DNA of 64,000 bases from assembly GCA_022495995.1 (NCBI GenBank), contig JAFEMH010001297.1, forward strand, positions 1 to 64,000, written 5' to 3'. The notes beneath the pieces are model-generated. The model made no database searches and was not told the DNA's origin. It saw nothing but the letters and a program-made list of their open reading frames with translations. Source of the DNA: Adenophora triphylla var. japonica. Its lineage: Eukaryota > Streptophyta > Magnoliopsida > Asterales > Campanulaceae. This document shows positions 22,362 through 32,358 of the stretch, in pieces. The stretch's first letter is position 1, and every line of letters starts with the position of its first letter. A program made the translations under genes and the position numbers.

Positions 22362-24638
22362 TGTAAGTACCCAAATCTGGCTCATGCCTTCCGGTTAATT
22401 TTCCCGGCAATTCCGGTAATTTTTCCGGCATTCCCCCAGATTTTCCTAGAGTTCCGGAACAATTCCGGAACTGTTCCAAACCACCTAAGGGGAGAAGGGA
22501 CTGCTTGGAGCCAAAGAAACACGTTTTTATTTTATGAGGAATTCCCTTCTAGAAGACTGCCACCTTGCATGTTTCTAGAAGAATCTGGAAGTGGCTACTT
22601 ATGTCGTGCGACATAATAGGCCATGAAAAACTTCTAGAAGCTTGCCACCTTGCATGTTTCTAGAAGAATCTGGAAGTGGCTACTTATGTCGTGCGACATA
22701 ATAGGCCATGAAAAGTTCTAGAAGGTTGCCACCTTGCATGTTTCTAGAAGGAAAGCAGTTATGGCTTGTTATGTCGTACGACATAACAAGCCCATGCAGG
22801 CAGCCTATAAATAGAGGCCTTCACCTCTCATTTTAGACACACCTCTTCCACCCCTCAGTCACCCTTTATAGGGAATACGCCCAGAAGCCTTCTCTTTTCT
22901 CACATACCCCCCCCCAAATCACCCCAATCCTCTCAAATCAATTCTACACACACTTCCCACACACACACACTTCATATATACATCAAGAATCAAGGAATTC
23001 TCACGATTTCAAGGCTGGACATCAACTCCGGAGGAGGACGCTAGAAGGCTCCTATATCTAACTTGATATAGGAGTTGTGGATCTTCAAGGGTAACGATTT
23101 TCTACCCTTTTCCCCTTCCTATCTTCATTATACATAAGATTTACATGCTACATGCGTTGATAATGTGACATTCTGATTAAAGTTACATGCTTTAGTTTCA
23201 TATTTCATAGATCCACATTTGATTTCATCACATTTCATGTGAAAGCTCCGGTTTGACTTGATTTTGCATGAACACTCAAGATGAGTGTGGATCCCTCATG
23301 TCCACACCCTCTTGAAGTGTTCATTATTGATAAACATGCTCTCTGAGATTTGTTTGTGAAGTAACTTGACCATTTTGGTGCCTTGTTACCTCTGCAAATC
23401 TCAGTTGTTTAGGCTTCTGCAAAATGGCTTGTTATGTCACGCGACATAGGCAGCCTATGTCACGCGACATAAGTAGCCAGTTTGCAGATTCCTCATCTTT
23501 TCAAGCTGTAATCTGATGTTAACCCCCATAATGCTATAATCTTATGTCTATCTGCAATTTAGATAGTATCTATGTACATAAAATGACATCTTTTCATTAA
23601 AATACCATTTTCATACATAAAGGTGCATCCTTTGCACCTAAAGCCCATTTTCATGCATTAAAATCATTCCTTTTGCACTAAAAATTGCATCCATTGCATT
23701 CAAAATCCCTTTTCACATTAAAGATGCATTCTTTGCACCCAAAAACTCATTTTCATACTTAAAAATGCATACTTTGCATTAAAAAACCATTCTTTGCCAT
23801 TTTCATGCATCACTTGTACATTAAATGCTATTTTCCAACATAAAAATGCATTCTTTGCATAAAATCATTTCTTCAAACCATAAAGATCACTTCTTGGAAC
23901 CAAAAACATCATTTGCGACCCAAAAATGTCATTTTTTCACTAAAGTGTCATTTTTACATGCATTTCCCCCTTTCCCCCCATTAGCAACCTTGGAACGGAC
24001 CGGTGCAAAGGTCTTATCTTTACATCGTTCCTTCCATTAAAGATTCCATAATCTCTTTAGAAAGGGACAACCTTGAACCCTATATCTCCGATTATCGCTT
24101 AAGAAAGAGTATGAAGCATCTATACGAGCTCGACCGTCTTAAAGCGTAGGATTGATGGGCTAAGGACCCTCCTTTTTTAAAGAACCTCATCTTTGACCAT
24201 AAAGAGAGTCATTCTCTCGATCATGCAAGTCCCGAGGGTCCCGAGGTTAAAATGCGATGATCACAAGTCACAAGATGAGGACGGGATCATAATCCCAAAT
24301 ACATAAAATTCCAAGGAATCCCGAGCGACAACCAACAAATGGTTTGTACGTCCGGAAGACAACTTGGGACATTCCCCCCTTTTTTCTCAAACACATGCAC
24401 ACAAGAAAGCACGCAAGCAAGCACGATTACTGAAATCTTGGGAGACTTGCTTCGGCAAGGCACTTTGGGTGAACGCCAAACGTTCTTCCCAAGGGGTAAC
24501 TTAACCTCCGAACCCAAGTAAAAACCTTTTTTTCAAAGTTTTGAGGTAATCAAAATGGCGTGGCGACTCCGTTTTTCAAATAACTCGGATGTCTTCAAAC
24601 TCGCGTGAATCCAACAAAATTTGGGCACCACATTCACA
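22362..24638 (+). repeat. 5' LTR of element D
   Basis: TGTAAGTACCC...CATTCACA. The U3 part holds three tandem copies (about 22545-22740) of an 85-bp unit with ttctagaag and a dyad motif. TATA box at 22806-22813 (tataaata). R-U5 is very long (about 1.8 kb) and contains thirteen or so gcat-rich short repeats (23580-23960), a stem-loop cttgcttcggcaag (24444-24457) and the word tggcgactcc (24561-24570), a partial copy of the PBS. Confidence 0.93.
22593..22792. promoter_or_regulatory. Three dyad motifs in the D LTR, one a 30-bp perfect palindrome
   Basis: Imperfect palindromes centred on GTCGTGCGAC at 22593-22622 and 22678-22707. A fully perfect 30-bp palindrome at 22763-22792 is centred on GTCGTACGAC and ends 13 bp upstream of the TATA box. 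In the 3' LTR the last one reads GTCGTGCGAC, so the perfect version arose by one change or was lost by one. Two further sites with the variant GTCACGCGAC lie downstream at 23434-23447 and 23457-23470. Confidence 0.8.
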
Positions 24639-24641
24639 GTT

Positions 24642-24659
24642 TGGCGACTCTGCTGGGGA
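24642..24659 (+). other. PBS of element D
   Basis: TGGCGACTCTGCTGGGGA, three bases after the LTR end; same primer site as B and C. Confidence 0.9.
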
Positions 24660-26682
24660 TGATCCAAAGGAGAAAAGCTTTATTTTCAAAACAAAAAAAA
24701 ATCGATACTCGGTATATAGGTGGAAACCACTTACCCTTCCTGTACACTCCCTGATGTGGGAGTTGGGATAACCTGTGGTTTAACAATCCACGTACCAGTA
24801 TCCCTTTTTGGAAAAAAAATTTTGAAAAAATAAAAGAAAGCTTTTCCCTTTGAGCGGGTTAGACTCCCATCACCGATTTCATTAATCATGCTTGCTTTCT
24901 TTACCATGCATTGCATCATTTGCATCTTGGAATTTGTGCATACTTTGAACGGGAAACAACCCGAAAAATAGCGAAAGGAGTGGAACCTGGAAAATTGATC
25001 CATGCAGTCGTACGGCTCAATCCTCCTTGGATTCTGACCGGGCGACCTCGGTAACAATTCCACCAGAAAAATTGAGGTTAATCTCAGTCCTAGCAGCTTG
25101 GGGCTACTCGGCTCCATGACTGACCGGGCTCCCAGAAAATTTACGTGCTTACGTGTTGCATTCTCCCCGTCCCGAAAATCATTCCTTTAAAACACATTTC
25201 TGAAAATCTCTGTTTTAACTCAAAAAGGAACATTTTTAGGAGACCGCACACTACGCGCACCTGATATATCCTGTACACTTTGCACGCACGTCCTTCAAAC
25301 CCGAGGGTGGTTCCAGTGCCGATCCACGAAACAGCCTTACGATGCTCCCGGGCGCGCACGGAATCATCCCAACCTCCCCATGGCAGCCAGTGTCGACCAA
25401 TGCACAGTCCGTGTCACACGTTTCAAAAAACCGTGACTTTTTGGTTGGTTTTTGGTCTAGTCTGTGTCATATAGCCCAGTTGCATACCCTCGTAAAGGTC
25501 AAACCTTAGTTCATAACGAAAGAAGAACTCTGCCAAAATTCCGACAAGGAAAAATTGGCGAGATCTCGACTCCGACATTAACTATTGACCTTGACCTGCA
25601 CGGAATGCGTAAGAGTCAAGACCGAGTCTTTGCCAACAAATCAAAAGATCTTTCGCTCAAGCGAAGCTCTGCTAAAATTCCGACAAGGAAAAATTGGCAA
25701 GATCTTGACCCGGCATTGACTTCGATTCTAACTCACGCCCGGCGTATGCAACGAAGTTCAATGTGACACTGTGTCATCCGGCTTTTGCCGCCCGACCTAT
25801 GCCTATTATATTCTCGGACATTACCGAAAGTCAAAACGTCATTCGCTCAAGCAAAACTCTGCCAAAACTCCGTTAAGGCAGAGAGACGAGACTTTCCCGG
25901 TATTGCCTTGACCATAATCCGCATCGCTCGTGCGTTGAAAGGTCCTATGACCCGCTAGACCCGTTAGGAGCGTTCTTTACTCTCGGTCGGTGGGATCCGC
26001 GTGCCCTATAGGACCCTCGCCCGGGCCGTCCACCCTGGGAGGTCGAAATACAGGTGGAATACGAGGGGCTTATAGACGTAGTGACGGAACCCACTGATCC
26101 AGGATCTAGAGTAGTTGCGAAAAAGAAGGGCAAACCCCCTTTTCCAACCAAATAGAAATAAATAAAAGACATTGTTTTAAGTAAATTTGAACAATTAATG
26201 TAATCATAATTGCATTTTCCTATCTCTGATATCCCTAATCGAGACCCCCTCGGTCCGGTTTTCGATTTTCTATCCCGACCTTTCATGGTCAAACCCTAAT
26301 CGAGACCTCTTCGGTCCGATTTCCGATTTTCTATTCCGACCTTTCATGGTCAAATCCCTAATCGAGACCTTTTCGGTCCGATCTCCGATTTTCGATCTTG
26401 TCTTTTCAAGGTCTCATCTTTTCCGATCAATTAGGATTAGGAGAAAATGTGTTTTAAGCAAAAGTTAAGCGATAAGTGCATGTTACTTGAGCTTTCAGCC
26501 TAAACACTTGCCCCCGAGTCTAAACCTCACCCATCTCCGAGTCTAAACCTTGCTTACCCCGAGTCTAAACCTTATCCACCTTCGAGTCTAAACCTCACCC
26601 ATCTCTGAGTCTAAACCTTGCTTACCCCGAGTCTAAATCTTGCCTACCCCCTAGTCTAAACCTTGCCTATCCCTTTCCCGCA
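24660..26682 (+). other. 5' leader of element D
   Basis: No gene. Contains three imperfect copies of a block with cgctcaagcgaag and aaaattccgacaagg (25500-25900), the conserved Tat leader block (25975-26180) with internal PPT-like cgaggggctt at 26062-26071, a three-copy array of about 70 bp (ctaatcgagacc...ggtccga, 26230-26420) and a 20-25 bp array (gagtctaaacct, 26515-26665). It ends in a pyrimidine tract and cag at 26660-26683, a good 3' splice site just before gag. Confidence 0.75.
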
Positions 26683-26730
26683 GCGAGAAAGAAGTGGACG
26701 AGAATACCGGGTCAGGAAGAGCAGCTGTCA

Positions 26731-28035
26731 TTGCTCATCGGTGCTCTTCGCCGCAATGGAGTTCAAGTAACAGTTGAGTCCAACGGTTCTCTGGTAGTGG
26801 TCGAAGATGAGACTCCAGAAGTAGCCATCTCAGCTCCCCCAGCCTATAACCAATACCTTCCTCCATCCACATATGATCCCTTGCCAAGGACCACTTCTTC
26901 TCAGTCCTTTCCAACATCCCAGCTCATCAGGGCCCCATTGCCCTCAGCTCCTCAGAACGGATTGGGCTTCACCCCACCTGTCTCTCATTTTCAGCAATAC
27001 CTGCCAGTTTATGCTCCAACCTCACATAATCAGTTTGAGATATGTGGCTATGTTCTGAAGCCCCTATACTCGCCTGAATGCGATCATGAGTTGCCAAAGG
27101 ATGATCCGAGTTTTCAGTTGTCACCTACCGGACTTAATGAATTCAGCCGTCAGTTTGCTACTACAAGTCCTGTTGCCAGTTCCGGTAACCCGAGAGTCCC
27201 CGTTGACCCCCATGTGGTAATATTGATGGAACAAGTACAACAGATGCAAGAGAAGCTTGACCTCATGATGAGTATCAATACTCCCTTGACCCAAGATGTC
27301 GAGCCAAGCAAGGAAATGATTCCACCAAGTGTAACCCAATGCCACCAGTACCAAGCAGCAACCGTACCTGGCTCAGCACCAGTCCCTCACAAAGAAAAGG
27401 GTGTCGTAGCTTCCTTCAGCCAAATCCAACAGTGGAACCAATTGGACAGTGAAGATCAAAGTCTTGAGAACAACAAGGTTTCCCAAAAACCTCGCTCCTT
27501 TCACTTTGACAATACAGAGAGGCCTTTAAGCAAGATTCTGGAAGAGCTAATGAAAGAAAAGCTGATAAAGCCATTGGAAAATTGGAAGCCCAGGAACCAC
27601 AATGCTCAGTTGGATGAGTCTAAGCATTGTCTTTTCCATCAATACCCTGGACACGACACTGATGATTGCACCTATTTGAGGTATGAGATCCAGAAGTTGA
27701 TAGAAGATGGGAAGCTCGAGAACCTCCATGGGCCAAAAACAGAAAGCTATGGTAAGAGGTCGATTCGGGAAGTGGAAGGTCAGAAACGTCAGCCTGATAA
27801 TTTTGGGATGCCCATGAGCAAAGTTTTCGATGATTTGATGAAACGAGGCCTTCTCACACCTCTCGAGAATTATAAGCCAAGAAACCCCAGTAGAGTTGAC
27901 AGGACCAAGTTCTGCGAGTACCACAAGCATTTTGGGCATGTGACAGACAAGTGTGTGGGTCTGAAGAAAGAAATTCAGTGGCTGATCTACGAAGGAAAGC
28001 TCAAGCTCCCTGACAGTCCAACCAGTGAAGAGTAG
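26731..28035 (+). CDS. gag: D Gag-like protein with duplicated zinc-knuckle module and no capsid domain
   Basis: Open to 28035 (434 aa from 26731), but without an ATG near its start. The frame is open upstream to a likely 3' splice site at 26683, so translation probably begins on an upstream exon or at a non-ATG codon. Residues 1-30 match the LRxxGxxVxVxxDGxxVxVED segment of C and B Gag. A coiled-coil-like MEQVQQMQEKLDLMM (about 170-185) also has a counterpart in B (MEQHKEMKAQIAEL). The capsid motifs seen in B and C (FYKRW, SCLKPxLR, DLRAMV) are absent. Two copies of the nucleocapsid module follow (about 272-340 and 361-428), each with a PLENxKPRN stretch and a CX2HX4HX4C motif (CLFHQYPGHDTDDC, CEYHKHFGHVTDKC). 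Frame intact. Confidence 0.85.
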   Translation: MLIGALRRNGVQVTVESNGSLVVVEDETPEVAISAPPAYNQYLPPSTYDPLPRTTSSQSFPTSQLIRAPLPSAPQNGLGFTPPVSHFQQYLPVYAPTSHNQFEICGYVLKPLYSPECDHELPKDDPSFQLSPTGLNEFSRQFATTSPVASSGNPRVPVDPHVVILMEQVQQMQEKLDLMMSINTPLTQDVEPSKEMIPPSVTQCHQYQAATVPGSAPVPHKEKGVVASFSQIQQWNQLDSEDQSLENNKVSQKPRSFHFDNTERPLSKILEELMKEKLIKPLENWKPRNHNAQLDESKHCLFHQYPGHDTDDCTYLRYEIQKLIEDGKLENLHGPKTESYGKRSIREVEGQKRQPDNFGMPMSKVFDDLMKRGLLTPLENYKPRNPSRVDRTKFCEYHKHFGHVTDKCVGLKKEIQWLIYEGKLKLPDSPTSEE

Positions 28036-30589
28036 CTAGACTAGGGTATACCTATCCTTAAAAAAAAAAAAAGAGAAAAAAAAAAAAATAGTCTCTCAGT
28101 CAACCTTCGTAGGTTCTAGTACTTTTCTCTTTCAATCAAGTCCTCTACGGACATTGTATTTAATCTTCAATTTTCTATAAAAGAGTCTTCTTCTTTTCTT
28201 GCTAGACTTAAGACATTATTTGCACACCTACATTACATTTAATGAAATGGTTTTATTTTATATGATCACTTGCATTGCTCAACAAGTAATCTCTCGAAAT
28301 AATTCACGTTCTGATTAATCGGTGTGAGAAAGTCAACTAATGCTCTCCCTATACACCTTCCTTACCCCACAAAAGGCCTCCATCAAGCCATACACTTTCC
28401 TTACTTCACAAAAAGGCCTTCATTAAACCATACACTTTCCCAATCATGCCCCCACCTTCACCTTGACCAAGTCAACGACGGCGGCATTTTCAAAGGACAA
28501 CAAAAGGCCACTCAGCTTCGAAAGATTGACCCCGTGTCGACAACAATCTAGGAGCCTGTCTTCGACCTCAAAGATGTCAAGAGAAATTAAAGCAGGGACT
28601 CGCCTTGGCCCTCGTGTGCTTCAAAAAAATGCGGTGCAAAAAGAGTAATACCCGGCTAGGTGAAAATCCCAAAAAGGGCAGTCTAGGCAAAAACGGGGTT
28701 GCACATATATAAAAAAAAGAGAAAAAAATCTTAGTGCAAAAAGAGTAATGCCCAGCTAGGCTGAAAATCCCAAAAAGGGGGCAGTCTAGGCAAAAAACAG
28801 AGTTGCACACATATATATATATATATAAAAAAGAAAAATGATGAGGCCAAGGACCCAGCACTGCCAATCAAAAGCTCGACGGACAAGCAAAAATCAAAGC
28901 TCAGAGAATGAAAGTTGTCGATAACAATGGGGCGGTCGAAGCAAAGCCAGAAACATTTCATAAGCCTGTAGGCACGTGTAAATTCTTCTTCCCCAATGAA
29001 AGAGGAAGCAATCAGAAGCAGCCGTCCAAGAATGACTTGGTCAAGGAATCATCCCGAGGCCCACGCCTCATTATCATCTCATCCTAAGCCTTTTCACTAA
29101 AGGAACCACAAATCCCAAAGCCTGAAGCAGTCCGGCCAAGGCCGAACTACGGCGACCTGAGCTCCTCACAACGAGGGGAACGTAGGCAACCAGCAATGGT
29201 CCGGTCATAAACATATCCAAATTCCTGAAAACCCGGTCTCATCAAATGACCTCTCCCATAAGACACAGTCAGATTCCAGAAAACCCGGTCTCATCAATGA
29301 CCTCCCTATACACAAACTTTTCTTTCACACCAGCCAACCTTGATCCACGACATTGGTTGACTTTCTCCTCATGATTAATAAGAATGTTTTTTCATATCGA
29401 GATTAGTGGTTGAATAACCCGAACATTAACAAAGGGTTTTTAAGCAATCTTGTGATCATTGTAAATAAAACAAGTTTTCAGATGTCTTGACAAGTCTTCC
29501 TTTTCTACATCTTAGGAAAAATAGTGCTAAACACTGATTTTCTGTCAGCAGGGGCTTCCATACACTTTTACCAACCTTTCTACGCTTATACTCTCTCAAA
29601 AGAGTCAAACCCAAAGCGAGTTTTTGTGCCTACATCGAATAAGGCCATCAAAATAACACAAGATCGGGATTTATTCCCACCTTTCGAAAAAATATGCCCC
29701 TGCATGTATACATTTCTAAAATCTTTTCTTTCACATCTTCTTAAGGTTGACTGATTGACTAAATAAAAAAATTAAAAAAAAAAAGAGAAAAAAGGATAGG
29801 TTTTCCCTCTTCTGCTACAATTCGCATTAGGGCTGCCTTGGAACTCTTCAAAGTTGGGTCTTTGCCAAGCCATTCCTTTAAACTGGGGCTTCTTTAGCCA
29901 TTTTTGGGGTCGCATCGAGTTCTTCACTAGGTCCCTAGATGGATTCAGTCTTGGTCAGATTAACCCCAGGATCACGTTCGCAGTACCAATCAGATTGGGT
30001 CGCCAAGTCACTTCGCCTACTCAGTTCATTCAACCGGGGCTTTGCCAAATGAAAGGATCTTTCCTTGCTTTAGTAAGACATGGGGCTTTGCAGAAAGTTT
30101 TTCCTCAGACCGGGGCTCCGATAAGTCACATCCATCCCTAGAAGAGAGGTTTGGTCACTTCAACATCTGCTTTGGTTATAAAAGCCTGTCAGCATCAGCT
30201 TCAAGCGCCAGAGTTTAAGAAAAGGACCTTAATCAAGACCCGAGGTTTAAACCCAGTCTCAGCGCAAGAAGGACTTCTAGTCCACGTTGACAACCTCTCA
30301 AGAACGACAAGCGGTCTCGCCTCCCCGCACCCAAGGGATACGACCCCACCTGCTTGAAACCCGTCTTAAACAATTTTCAAACACATTCCATATGTACATC
30401 CAGACCCAGTCCCTACCATGTTTCCAAGAAAAAAAAATCACCCCTAAGCTCAAGTAACGTGCCAATTGCTAATGATAACATTTTCTCCCAAAAAAGCGCC
30501 TCCGTTATTCCCTTTATAATGAGATAACGCCAGGCGACAGTTTCCGGATTGTCAAAATCCAAACTTTAGCTACCTCTATCACGAATAGT
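28036..30589 (+). other. D post-gag region, non-coding
   Basis: No supported gene. It begins with A-runs. Two copies of an agagtaatacccggctagg...ggcagtctaggc unit (28640-28810) are related to three copies after pol in A (50317-50700). A type I hairpin-like module lies at 29144-29187. From about 28100 to 30350 it is collinear with the B region 42770-40200 on the other strand (for example tcaaccttcgtaggttctag, acccgaacattaacaaaggg and gcctgtcagcatcagcttca). The words ggggcttt or ggggctcc recur several times at 29886-30120. Confidence 0.7.
29144..29187 (+). other. Type I hairpin-like module (D)
   Basis: gaactacg gcgacctgagctc, loop, gaggggaa cgtagg. CTACG and CGTAG can pair, and CTC can pair with GAG. 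Confidence 0.65.
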
Positions 30590-31400
30590 GAAGTATGCTC
30601 AAGTTTTCCAAACTTTAGATACCCATATCTCTGATTCGAAAGAGATTGAGAAGTATGCTCAAGTTTTCCAAACTTTAGCTACCCATATCTCTGATTCGAA
30701 AGAGATTGAGAAGTACGCTCAAGTTTTTCCAAACTTTAGGTACCCATATCTCTGATTCAAAAGAGATTGAGAAGTATGCTCAAGTTTTCCAAATTTTAGA
30801 TACCCATATCTCTGATTCGAAAGAGATTGAGAAGTATGCTCAAGTTTTCCAAACTTTAGATACCCATATCTCTGATTCGAAAGAGATTGAGAAGTATGCT
30901 CAAATTTTCCAAACTTTAGCTACCCATATCTCTGATTCGAAAGAGATTGAGAAGTACGCTCAAGTTTTTCCAAACTTTAGGTACCCATATCTCTGATTCG
31001 AAAGAGATTGAGAAGTATGCTCAAGTTTTCCAAACTTTAGATACCCATATCTCAGATTCGAAAGAGATTGAGAAGTATGCTCAAGTTTTCCAAACTTTAG
31101 ATACCCATATCTCTGATTCGAAAGAGATTGAGAAGTATGCTCAAGTTTTCCAAACTTTAGATACCCATATCTCTGATTCGAAAGAGATTGAGAAGTATGC
31201 TCAAGTTTTTCCAAACTTTAGATACCCATATCTCTGATTCGAAAGAGATTGAGAAGTATGCTCAAGTTTTCCAAACTTTAGATACCCATATCTCTGATTC
31301 GAAAGAGATTGAGAAGTATGCTCAAGTTTTCCAAACTTTAGATACCCATATCTCTTATTCGAAAGAGATTGAGAAGTACGCTCAAGTTTTTACAAACTTC
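30590..31400. repeat. 60-bp tandem array in element D
   Basis: About 13 copies of a 60-bp unit containing ccaaactttagatacccata and tctgattcgaaagagattga. Copies are nearly identical; some have an extra t in the aagttttt run, which shifts the frame. Because 60 is divisible by three, the array reads as a 20-residue peptide repeat (YAQVFQTLDTHISDSKEIEK) on the plus strand and also stays open on the minus strand. Confidence 0.95.
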
Positions 31401-31629
31401 AGTTACCCCTATCTCCTCGATAGTGACGTAATGCCCTGTAGCCTATTTTACAAATTTACCCATGTGGCTCATTTTGTTTGCCATTGGCATTTTCAATTCT
31501 ATTTTCAAATGATTAGGGTACGTCCCGTTTCTTTATAAAAATTATCAGGGTACGTCCCGTTTCTTTACAAAATTATCGGGTACATCCCACTTTCTTTACA
31601 AAAAATCATTGAGTCCTTCTTACTTCTTT

Positions 31630-32075
31630 ACAAAATTTCGCTCTTTCTTTCGATCTCCGTCATTCCAAGGTGGAAGAATGACATTTCGATCTTTCTCGCG
31701 ATCTCCGTCATTCCAAGGTGGAAGAATGACATTTCGCTCTTTCTTTCGATCTCCGTCATTCCAAGGTGGAAGAATGACCTTTCGATCTTTCTCGCGATCT
31801 CCGTCATTCCAAGGTGGAAGAATGACATTTCGCTCTTTCTTTCGATCTCCGTTATTCCAAGGTGGAAGAATAACATTTCGACCTCTCTCGCGATCTCCGT
31901 CATTCCAAGATGGAAGAATGACATTTCGCTCTATCTTTCGATCTCCGTTATTCCAAGGTGGAAGAATAACATTTCGACCTCTCTCGCGATCTCCGTCATT
32001 CCAAGGTGGAAGAATGACATTTCGCTCTATCTTTCGATCTCCGTTATTCCAAGTTGGAAGAATAACATTTCGATT
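31630..32075. repeat. 48-bp tandem array with alternating variants in element D
   Basis: About nine copies of a 48-bp unit with ttccaaggtggaagaatgac. Two variants (ctttctttcgatct and ctttctcgcgatct) alternate, giving a 96-bp higher-order repeat. The unit is divisible by three and encodes FRSFSRSPSFQGGRMT repeats in an open frame 31609-32106; the lack of any domain makes coding doubtful. Confidence 0.93.
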
Positions 32076-32087
32076 CAGTCAAAGCTC

Positions 32088-32230
32088 GAACTACGACCTG
32101 GCTTGATTCCTTCGGGATACGTAGGTATCCTCCTGTAGGTTCAGCCAATTCGTCACATATGACACCCCATTCCCCTGTGGATCTTTTCCGAACTACGATT
32201 ATGGCTTGATTCCCATCCGGGATACGTAGG
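32088..32230 (+). other. Two type II hairpin-like modules (D)
   Basis: 32088-32125 and 32190-32230: gaactacga, then ggcttgattcc, loop, gggatacgtagg. The outer CTACG/CGTAG arms and the inner ATTCC/GGGAT arms (one G-U pair) are complementary. They stand 130-270 bp before the PPT, as in A, B and C. Confidence 0.65.
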
Positions 32231-32344
32231 TAGCCTTTCATAAAAGGTCCAGCCACTTGACCAACTTGGTCACCCAATCCGTCTCGGCATTCGCCAGATT
32301 GGATCCTTTTCTATCGACAACCCCACTCGCCCTGCAAGTGACGT

Positions 32345-32358
32345 TGCCAAGGGGCTTC
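32345..32358 (+). other. Polypurine tract of element D
   Basis: tgccaaggggcttc, directly before the 3' LTR. Confidence 0.85.

Noticed and set aside
30706..31538. Three overlapping repeat proteins of about 100 aa
   Set aside because: They are one 60-bp tandem array read in three frames after single-base length changes; the antisense is open too, which argues against selection for protein.
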